Assembly (NCBI GenBank): GCA_012031475.1
Contig: JAAUTJ010000236.1
Span: 1 to 7,207 of the forward strand
Source of the DNA: Leptolyngbyaceae cyanobacterium SM1_3_5
Lineage (GTDB): Bacteria; Cyanobacteriota; Cyanobacteriia; Elainellales; Elainellaceae
DNA: 7,207 nt
Direction: 5' to 3'
Shown: piece after piece, positions 1 to 5,054 of the stretch
Position numbering within the stretch: the first letter of the stretch is position 1
Layout: the number at the start of each line of letters is the position of its first letter
The notes under the pieces: generated by a model
Databases searched by the model: none
The model's input: only the letters and a program-made list of their open reading frames with translations
Told to the model about the DNA's origin: nothing
Program-made: the position numbers and the translations under genes

Positions 1-1
1 G

Positions 2-877
2 GCCCTGCTCGCCGGTGCGCTCGCCGCCGGCAAGCTGACGCTGGGCTCGGGCTTCTTGCACCTGCCGCAGCGCCTCGCGGTCTTCCTCAGCCTCTACGGC
101 TGCTTGCTCCTCGCGCTTTTTTGGGGTCTTGCAGCCCTGCGCCGAGGGCTCGAGCCGCGCGAGGGGCAGCTGTTGCTTTTTTCCTTTGTCGCGTTCGCCA
201 CGGGCTTCATGTTCGCCACCTCGTGGCCGTCGTTCGAGCCGATCGCCATCCCCGGTCTGGGGCTCGTGATCTGCCTGGCGCTCGCCGCACTGCGCCCGAA
301 TCGGCTCGAGCGCCTCGTGCGCACCGGGGTGTGGGCGGGTGTCGGGCTCGCCTTGTGCAGCTGCACCTGGCTCAAGCTCGAAACCCCATTCGACTTCGCC
401 GGCTGGACCGAGCCGGCGGTACGCACGGCACGAGCGGCACCCACCCTGCCGGCGATGAAAGGATTTTTTCTCTCGGCCTCGACCGTCGAGTTTGTCGAAA
501 CCGCGACACGGCTGATCGAGGAGCACTCCGCCCCCGACGAGACGGTCTTCGTCTACCCGCATTTGCCGGTGCTCTACCACCTCGCCGGGCGCAGGCCACC
601 GACCTTTTCGATGATCCACTGGTTCGACGTGTGCAGCGACGAGGTGAGCACCACCGACGCCGAAACGCTGCGCACTCATCCTCCCGCCCTGCTGATCGAT
701 TTCGGCCTGAGCGAGGACGACTACCGCTTGCATGAAGACGTCTTTCGCAGCGGTCGCCCGAGCGGCCAGCGCAAGCTGCGCGCGGTGCTGCAAGAGCTCG
801 AAAGCCGCTACGAGCTGGTCGCGACCCTGCCGGCGGGCGGCTCGCAGGTGAGCTTTTGGAGACGCGCCGAGCCTTGA
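2..877 (+). CDS. C-terminal part of a PMT/ArnT-like (GT39 family) membrane glycosyltransferase, 5' end outside the window
   Basis: The frame is open from the left edge, so the TTG at 56 is not a real start; the gene begins upstream. What remains is three or four hydrophobic segments (the first ~15 residues, then approximately codons 27-45, 60-100 and 110-125), followed by a soluble tail of about 150 residues. The tail contains a VFVYPHLPVLYHLAGRR-type stretch. Tails reading 'D..VFVYP..P.LY.L.GR' are common in lipid-linked-sugar glycosyltransferases of the PMT/ArnT (GT39) superfamily, which move sugars from polyprenyl-phosphate donors to lipid or protein acceptors at the outer face of the membrane. 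The catalytic N-terminal loop (acidic residues) is not in the window, so donor and acceptor cannot be stated. The codons are strongly G/C-ending, unlike the cyanobacterial genes to the right. The gene converges on the next gene with 9 bases between the stops. Confidence 0.72.
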   Translation, partial: ALLAGALAAGKLTLGSGFLHLPQRLAVFLSLYGCLLLALFWGLAALRRGLEPREGQLLLFSFVAFATGFMFATSWPSFEPIAIPGLGLVICLALAALRPNRLERLVRTGVWAGVGLALCSCTWLKLETPFDFAGWTEPAVRTARAAPTLPAMKGFFLSASTVEFVETATRLIEEHSAPDETVFVYPHLPVLYHLAGRRPPTFSMIHWFDVCSDEVSTTDAETLRTHPPALLIDFGLSEDDYRLHEDVFRSGRPSGQRKLRAVLQELESRYELVATLPAGGSQVSFWRRAEP

Positions 878-901
878 GCAGCCGGGCTACCGCGGCTCGG
901 C
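866..901. terminator. Inverted repeat between convergent genes, possible bidirectional terminator
   Basis: GCCGAGCC at 866-873 is matched perfectly by GGCTCGGC at 894-901, giving an 8-bp GC-only stem with a 20-base loop. The loop holds the stop codons of both convergent genes (875-877 on plus, 887-889 on minus). There is no T-tract on either side, so it is not a canonical intrinsic terminator. In GC-rich DNA an 8-bp match can also arise by chance. Confidence 0.35.
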
Positions 902-3040
902 TAGCGCGAGCGTCGGTACGTGCTCGGCCAGGTACAGCGGCACCGAAAGCAACCGATAGTCGAGCACACCGTCGGGCATCCGGACCTCGAGCCGCTCTTC
1001 GGCATAGGCTCCCGTGTGGAGACGGATGCCGGTCTCGAGCCCGGCGCGCCAGAGAAATTGATGCAACGATTTGAGCGAGCCGGCCGCCACCGACTTGACC
1101 TCGATCGGCACCGGGCAACCGGCGATCGGCACCAGGTAATCGACTTCGGCGTTGGCGCTCGATGACTCGCTGACCCAGAAATAAAGATCACCGGGAAAAC
1201 CCGAAGCAGCAGCGAGCAATTGCTGGCCGACAAAAATCTCGGCGACGCGACCGTCGAGAACCTTTTCGAGCGGCAGACTGCGCACCAAATCCAAACCCGA
1301 GCCGAGCGTGTGGAGCGCGAGACCCACGTCGAGCGGCAGGAGCTTGGCGGCCGAGCGCGCTCGCTCCCGCAGGGGCGAGCTCAACGAGCTCGTCGGCACC
1401 ACACGATGGATGAGCAGCGCGGCCTCGAGCTTGGCGAGGGCGTTTTTCATCAGCTGGCTGCGGTAACCCGGTGCAAAATTTTCGTAGCGGAAACGCAGAC
1501 CGTAGTGGTGGCGGAGATTCTCGAAGGCCGCTTCGAGATAGCCCACCTCGCGCAGGCTGCCAAACCGCTGGAGGTCTTCCGCCAAGGCCTGGAGAAGGTC
1601 GCGGTGGACCCCGCGCACGACCGTCAGATTGCGCTCACCGACCCAGCGCGCCACCGCCTCGGGCATGCCGCCGACCAGCAGATAGTCACGCAGCAGCCGC
1701 GCGCTGCTCGTCGCCCAGGAATAGCTGAATTCCATCCCGCTGAACTGACGGTCGGTGTTGATGATCGCGAGATAGGTTCCGTATCCGGCGATCGTGGCCT
1801 GCGCGATCGCCGCTCCCCCATAAGCCGCAATGCCCGATGCGCTGTCGAAAGCACTGGCGACGGCAGAGGCGCTTTTGCCTGCACCCAGCAGCAAGCCGCC
1901 GCCAATTTCACCCAGCAGCAAGCCACCGGAACTGAACAGAATTGTGTTCCAAAGTTTGCTGGCTTCGTAGCGGGTCATCGGCAGGCCATAGAGTCGCGCC
2001 AGCGATCGAATCATCACCAAATCCGTGACGGCTCCGCCCATTAAGTCGAGGACGGCGATCGGATTGAGGCCAACGGCGATCGATTTCCACTTGGCAAACT
2101 GCCAGATCAAGTCTTCGGCTTCGGCTTTGTGCAGTCTGAGGCTCGTGTTGGCGATCGAATTTTCGCTGCGTCGGGCTTGCCGCAAAGCAGTCAGAGCAAG
2201 CAGCGATTTTCCCTCACGTCCGACAGTTTCAATCAGTTTGCCTCGGAGCGGATCGATTTGTGTCGGCGGGGCTTCCCATTCGTGAACGGTGCGCCCGTCG
2301 GGATATTCAACGCGCACTTCGATCGGCGCAGGTTCAGCCGCCACAAACACAATATCTTCCGGCGCAATCCGCAGCCGTTCCCCCGAAAACTGCTGCTTGA
2401 GCTTGAGATAGATCGTCTGTCGGTCTTGGTCGGGATACAAATCAGTTTTGTTGAAGACAAGAATCAGCGGTTTGTGCGCGTCTTGCAGTTCTGCCAAAGC
2501 GCGATATTCGGTGCGCGTAATGTCTCCGGCAATCACAAACAAAATCAGATCGGCCTGTTCGATCACTTCTCGCGCCATTGCTTCGCGCAGTTGCCCGCCG
2601 ACTTCATCCAGTCCCGGCGTGTCGATTAGTTCGACGTTGACGTTGAGGCCGGATCGGTCGGGCGACCAGTAGATCGATCGGGGATACTGCGTCACGCCAT
2701 GCAGCGGTCCGGTTTGTAGAATCTTTTGCCCCAGCAGCGCATTCAGAACGGCAGACTTGCCGCGACTCACCAGCCCAAACACGGCAATCCGAAAAATGCC
2801 GCTGTTGAGCTTGTCAAGCGCACTGGAAATCTGATCGAGGTCGGCTTTGAGGCTGGCTTGCAGTTCCACGCCTTGCGGCTGACGAGCCGGAACGCGCAGT
2901 GCTTGCCGATAGCGATTCAGCGTTTGGCGCAGGCTGGTACGGGCGCGATCGAAATGTCCCTCTTGGGGACGAGCCGGAACGATCGCAGAATTAGACGAAC
3001 GAGAAGGCGCACTCAAGGCTTCACATCCACAACATTGCAT
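887..3040 (-). CDS. Chimeric reading frame: cyanobacterial DUF697-type GTPase (N-terminal) joined to the C-terminal half of a DUF4143/PD-(D/E)XK ATPase
   Basis: Residues 1-423 form a GTPase: G1 GLVSRGKS at 89-96, G3 DTPG at 140-143, G4 NKTD at 197-200. A helical, glycine/alanine-rich segment follows (about 305-423) that resembles the DUF697 domain of cyanobacterial Era/MnmE-like GTPases, which are likely membrane-associated. From about residue 430 the protein changes identity. DYLLVGGMPEAV (452-463) is the hallmark start of DUF4143, and EVDYLV plus PIEVKS (D634, E647, K649) is the PD-(D/E)XK-like motif that ends AAA+ ATPases of this class. The GTPase lacks its usual last few dozen residues. 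The DUF4143 half lacks its whole N-terminal AAA+ domain with Walker A/B. Composition and codon use change at the same place (about 1750-1775). The ATG at 3038-3040 abuts an AGGAG with no spacing, so the start is uncertain. I infer two truncated genes joined in frame, not a functional fusion. Confidence 0.75.
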   Translation of the reverse strand: MQCCGCEALSAPSRSSNSAIVPARPQEGHFDRARTSLRQTLNRYRQALRVPARQPQGVELQASLKADLDQISSALDKLNSGIFRIAVFGLVSRGKSAVLNALLGQKILQTGPLHGVTQYPRSIYWSPDRSGLNVNVELIDTPGLDEVGGQLREAMAREVIEQADLILFVIAGDITRTEYRALAELQDAHKPLILVFNKTDLYPDQDRQTIYLKLKQQFSGERLRIAPEDIVFVAAEPAPIEVRVEYPDGRTVHEWEAPPTQIDPLRGKLIETVGREGKSLLALTALRQARRSENSIANTSLRLHKAEAEDLIWQFAKWKSIAVGLNPIAVLDLMGGAVTDLVMIRSLARLYGLPMTRYEASKLWNTILFSSGGLLLGEIGGGLLLGAGKSASAVASAFDSASGIAAYGGAAIAQATIAGYGTYLAIINTDRQFSGMEFSYSWATSSARLLRDYLLVGGMPEAVARWVGERNLTVVRGVHRDLLQALAEDLQRFGSLREVGYLEAAFENLRHHYGLRFRYENFAPGYRSQLMKNALAKLEAALLIHRVVPTSSLSSPLRERARSAAKLLPLDVGLALHTLGSGLDLVRSLPLEKVLDGRVAEIFVGQQLLAAASGFPGDLYFWVSESSSANAEVDYLVPIAGCPVPIEVKSVAAGSLKSLHQFLWRAGLETGIRLHTGAYAEERLEVRMPDGVLDYRLLSVPLYLAEHVPTLALAEPR
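1745..1780. other. Junction between GC-rich foreign DNA and cyanobacterial DNA
   Basis: On the minus strand the DUF697-like ending AGYGTY (residues 418-423) is followed by a stretch (about 424-440) that fits neither GTPase nor cyanobacterial composition and leads into DUF4143. To the right the DNA is moderate in G+C with frequent CGATCG. To the left almost every third codon position is G or C. I see no insertion sequence, tRNA or direct repeat at the join. The exact base cannot be fixed without relatives of both parents. Confidence 0.6.
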
Positions 3041-3091
3041 CTCCTATTCTGACTCATGCCGATCGCTCAAACGGTAGCGGAAAACCGAATC

Positions 3092-3123
3092 TTGACCTTC
3101 TACTCGACTGGAGATTGCACAAT
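3092..3123 (+). promoter_or_regulatory. Candidate MerR-family-type promoter/operator upstream of the copper chaperone
   Basis: TTGACC at 3092-3097 and CACAAT at 3118-3123 are separated by 20 bases. That spacing is too long for ordinary sigma-70 use but typical of promoters bent by MerR-family activators (19-20 bp). The spacer holds an imperfect dyad centred on TCGA at 3104-3107, with CTT at 3098-3100 left and GGAG at 3110-3113 right of centre. This resembles the ACCTTC...GGAAGG layout of CueR/ZntR-type metal operators. About half of the dyad positions outside the centre match. Transcription would start near 3130, some 25 bases before the chaperone ATG. No merR gene lies in the window. The same DNA is upstream of the divergent GTPase. 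Confidence 0.4.
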
Positions 3124-3154
3124 TAAAGGGATTCAATTTTAGGCATCGACCCAC

Positions 3155-3349
3155 ATGACGCTTCAGTTTACGGTTCCCGACATGGCCTGCTCCGCTTGTG
3201 CGACCACGATTACTCAGGCGGTGAACGCGATCGACCCTGCTGCAACAATTTCCGCCGACACCAAAACCAAACAGGTACAAATCGACACGGTGGCCGACGA
3301 AACCACTGTGAAGCAGGCGATCGTGCAGGCTGGATATTCGCCCGCCTAA
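3155..3349 (+). CDS. Atx1/CopZ-like copper chaperone (heavy-metal-associated domain protein)
   Basis: A complete 64-residue heavy-metal-associated (HMA) domain with a ferredoxin-like fold pattern. The Cu(I) site is M10-A-C12-S-A-C15, matching the MxCxxC consensus. The length equals that of the cyanobacterial Atx1 chaperone, which passes Cu(I) in the cytosol to the P-type ATPases CtaA and PacS for thylakoid copper supply. Loop 5 carries Tyr61 (AGYSPA) where Synechocystis Atx1, as I recall it, has His61; tyrosine is the usual residue in bacterial CopZ proteins. The ATG at 3155 is chosen because the protein then begins directly with the first beta strand; the ribosome-binding site is weak (AGG at 3141-3143). 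The gene is divergent from the GTPase behind a possible MerR-type promoter. Its TAA overlaps the stop codon of the convergent small gene. Confidence 0.88.
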   Translation: MTLQFTVPDMACSACATTITQAVNAIDPAATISADTKTKQVQIDTVADETTVKQAIVQAGYSPA

Positions 3350-3798
3350 GTGGAGATGAGCCGCAGATCTCGTCGCGGTCTGGCAGAATGAGCAGCAGAT
3401 CTCGTCGGGGCGAAGCAGTCGGCAAGTAGTCTCATGGCATGGGCGCAAGGTTGTCTGGCGACTGCTTCGCCCTTACGCCTCGCCTCTAGCGATCGGGGGG
3501 TGCTTTTTGGTCGCCGTGCGCTCTTTGGTCGCTTGGCGTCTGCCTGCGGGCACATAGTTTTCAAGGTGGAAGCGCTGATGTCGATGCCGCGATCGCCCAA
3601 AATTTTTGCAATATCCTCGTAACTATAGCCTTTTGCTAAGGCGGCTTTTATTTGATCTTGAATTTGCGTAATGGCTTCCCGCAGCGATAGCTTCTCTTTC
3701 GGCTTCTCTGGCAGTTCTGCTAAAAAAGCGCCTGCCTGTTCCACTAATTTTTGAGAAACGATCGAGGTTTTGGGACGCTTTCCTGTCGCGCTCATCAT
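3346..3798 (-). CDS. Small basic protein with a helix-turn-helix-like segment; function unknown
   Basis: The first ~90 residues look like a genuine conserved protein: a charged N-terminus, then KLSLREAITQIQDQIKAAL and GYSYEDIAKILGDRGIDISASTLK (about residues 36-80). The pattern GYSYEDIAKIL...GIDISASTLK has the length and polarity of a helix-turn-helix in which the second helix carries S/T-L-K. Similar small cyanobacterial proteins exist but I cannot name a family with certainty. A DNA-binding role is inference. From about residue 84 the tail is arginine/lysine/serine-rich and is encoded by direct and inverted repeats (3356-3472), so it may be a recent read-through extension. Two ATGs are adjacent (3796-3798 and 3793-3795). 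Upstream on the minus strand two GATAAT hexamers (3824-3829 and 3814-3819) could be -10 elements, without a clear -35. Confidence 0.6.
   Translation of the reverse strand: MMSATGKRPKTSIVSQKLVEQAGAFLAELPEKPKEKLSLREAITQIQDQIKAALAKGYSYEDIAKILGDRGIDISASTLKTMCPQADAKRPKSARRPKSTPRSLEARRKGEAVARQPCAHAMRLLADCFAPTRSAAHSARPRRDLRLIST
3356..3410 (+). repeat. Two imperfect 23-bp direct repeats with 32-bp period
   Basis: The 23-base unit at 3356-3378 recurs at 3388-3410 with two mismatches. The shared core is GCAGATCTCGTCG, at 3363-3375 and 3395-3407. It starts 7 bases after the copper chaperone stop and lies inside the tail of the convergent small gene. Confidence 0.75.
3408..3472. repeat. Perfect 14-bp inverted repeat with 37-base loop
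   Basis: GGGCGAAGCAGTCG at 3408-3421 is the exact reverse complement of CGACTGCTTCGCCC at 3459-3472. The left arm begins where the second direct repeat ends, so the two repeat systems form one compact block. It could act as a transcript-stabilising or terminating hairpin downstream of the copper chaperone, or be part of a small dispersed cyanobacterial repeat element. No T-tract follows. Confidence 0.7.
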
Positions 3799-3875
3799 TC
3801 TTTTTGCCGAGTTATTATCTCTAATTATCTTATGGCTTGATTGAGCGGCGATCGAATTACAGAAATGATCTGTTG

Positions 3876-3901
3876 TGGTTCAAGTTCTTGGTTCAAGTTC
3901 T
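3876..3901 (+). repeat. Perfect tandem duplication of a 13-mer
   Basis: TGGTTCAAGTTCT occurs twice head to tail (3876-3888 and 3889-3901). Only two copies are present, so it is either a slippage product or a pair of regulatory half-sites. No known binding consensus is recognised. Confidence 0.7.
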
Positions 3902-3988
3902 GCGGCTAGCTGCGATCGCTGCGCCTGAAGTGTAGCAAAAATTCGGCTTGAAGGCATCCTGCAAATTATGGGTCTGATTTAGCAGACT

Positions 3989-4010
3989 GAGAATCATTCC
4001 TAATAGGAAT
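3989..4010. promoter_or_regulatory. Overlapping 7-1-7 dyads, possible Fur/Zur-family operator
   Basis: ATTCCTA-A-TAGGAAT at 3996-4010 is a perfect 7-1-7 palindrome. Overlapping it, TGAGAAT-C-ATTCCTA at 3989-4003 matches the Fur-family 7-1-7 consensus TGATAATNATTATCA at 10 of 14 informative positions. Overlapping dyads offset by 7 bases are how Fur dimers often bind. The site lies about 200 bases before the SDR start and 190 bases upstream of the small minus-strand gene, so its target is unclear. Confidence 0.35.
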
Positions 4011-4211
4011 TCAGAAATAATTTGCCTTGCTGCTGACAAAGCAAATTTTGATCAAGTATCATTTTTGGCTGATTATCTTCATTGAAGAAGCTGTGTTTGA
4101 GCGATCAGTTGCAAAAAAACTTTGGATAGTCGGAAACTGTCACCAGCAAAAATGCGATCGAGCGATTCAAATCAATTACTGTTAAGAAAAAATTGCTTTG
4201 GACAAGTCAAA

Positions 4212-4946
4212 ATGTTGAGCTTTGCAGGTAAAACGGTGCTAGTGACAGGCAGCGATCGCGGCATTGGTCAAGCGGTTGCGATTCAGTTTGCCGCAGCCGG
4301 AGCGCGAGTGGCGCTGCACTTCCATTCGCAGGCGGACGCGATCGAGCAGGTGCGATCGCACTTAGCCGGAAGCGGACACATCACCGTGCAGGCAGATTTG
4401 GCGGATGCAGCGGCGATCGAGCGAATGGTGAACGAGGCGATCGCCGCTTTCGGTCACATTGATATTCTCGTCAACAATGCCGGAATCTATCAGGCGCATC
4501 CGCTCGACGCAACGGAGTTTGACCAGTGGCAGGCGGTTTGGCAGGACACGATCGCCGTCAATTTGCTGGGAAGTGTTCACACGGCGTACTCTGTAGCACG
4601 TCAGATGATTCCGCGACGGCAAGGCCGGATTATTAACATCACGTCTCGCGGCGCATTTCGGGGTGAGCCGACTGCGCCTGCTTATGCGGCAAGTAAGGCG
4701 GGGCTGAATGCGTTTAGCCAGTCGATCGCGCAGCATCTCGCGCCGTATGGCATTAGCGTCAGTGCGATCGCGCCCGGTTGGGTGGAAACGGAAATGTCGC
4801 GATCGACGCTGGAAAGTCCAGAAGGCGCAGCAATTCGGGCACAAAGCGGCTTCGATCGCGTGGCGCGTCCAGAAGAAATTGCCCACACCGTCCTCTTTCT
4901 GGCCTCCGAGCAGGCAGAATTTCTGAGCGGCGGAATGTCGATGTGA
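4212..4946 (+). CDS. SDR-family NAD(P)-dependent oxidoreductase, 3' end damaged
   Basis: A classical short-chain dehydrogenase/reductase with a Rossmann fold. From the ATG at 4212 the cofactor motif TGSDRGIG is at residues 12-19, NNAG at 88-91, and the catalytic tetrad reads N117, S145, Y158, K162. APGW at 187-190 follows as in FabG-like enzymes. The absence of an acidic residue at the end of strand 2 (HFHSQ) suggests NADPH, by inference. The substrate cannot be told. The ATG at 4212 is preferred over an in-frame TTG at 4122 because SDRs start only a few residues before the first strand. The ORF ends early at 4944-4946 with LSGGMSM. Adding one G at 4932-4933 gives the family-typical ending GGNVDVNGAS, and a second change near 4955 would return to the original frame and end ...YLRS at the TAG 4971-4973. 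The enzyme would then be about 253 residues. It is convergent with ffh. Confidence 0.88.
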   Translation: MLSFAGKTVLVTGSDRGIGQAVAIQFAAAGARVALHFHSQADAIEQVRSHLAGSGHITVQADLADAAAIERMVNEAIAAFGHIDILVNNAGIYQAHPLDATEFDQWQAVWQDTIAVNLLGSVHTAYSVARQMIPRRQGRIINITSRGAFRGEPTAPAYAASKAGLNAFSQSIAQHLAPYGISVSAIAPGWVETEMSRSTLESPEGAAIRAQSGFDRVARPEEIAHTVLFLASEQAEFLSGGMSM

Positions 4947-5020
4947 ATGGCGCGAGCGTATCTACGCAGTTAGAAGAGGGATTAAGGGCTAGGAGTTCGG
5001 AATTGGGGTTAGGGTTGAAC

Positions 5021-5053
5021 CTCCTGCCCTCTGCCTCCTGCCCTCTGCCTCCT
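5021..5053. repeat. 14-bp tandem repeat between convergent SDR gene and ffh
   Basis: CTCCTGCCCTCTGC occurs at 5021-5034 and 5035-5048, followed by a partial third copy (CTCCT). It ends two bases before the ffh stop codon. Pyrimidine-rich short tandem repeats of this kind are common in cyanobacterial intergenic DNA. Just upstream, GGGGTTAGGGTT (5005-5016) is another low-complexity run. No clear hairpin terminator is seen between the two genes. Confidence 0.75.
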
Positions 5054-5054
5054 T

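Larger units (their letters stand above)
3799..4211. other. 413-base non-coding stretch between divergent genes
   Basis: This AT-richer stretch contains no supportable gene. It holds a 13-bp tandem duplication, one HIP1 copy (3912-3919), overlapping dyads at 3989-4010, and a 7-bp inverted repeat AATTTGC/GCAAATT (4019-4025 and 4041-4047, loop of 15 bases). The possible TTG start at 4122 for the SDR frame lies in it, but the 30 residues it would add look like translated non-coding DNA. Confidence 0.6.

Noticed and set aside
121..735. Plus-strand ORF of 204 codons
   Set aside because: Out-of-frame reading of the glycosyltransferase, arginine-rich and without membrane segments.
372..1118. Minus-strand ORF of 248 codons
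   Set aside because: Arginine/alanine-rich shadow across two convergent genes, with no motif; typical of spurious frames in GC-rich DNA.
1220..2044. Long plus-strand ORF of 274 codons
   Set aside because: It lies antisense to the well-supported GTPase/DUF4143 frame, shows no recognisable domain, and arises from the high G+C of that strand.
3356..3472. CRISPR array
   Set aside because: Only two imperfect repeats with a 9-base gap, too short for spacers, and no cas genes.
4122..4211. TTG start and 30 extra N-terminal residues for the SDR
   Set aside because: SDR proteins start just before the first beta strand; the ATG at 4212 gives exactly that.
5001..5020. Telomere-like GGGTTAGGG
   Set aside because: Only one unit, in low-complexity intergenic DNA of a bacterium; chance.
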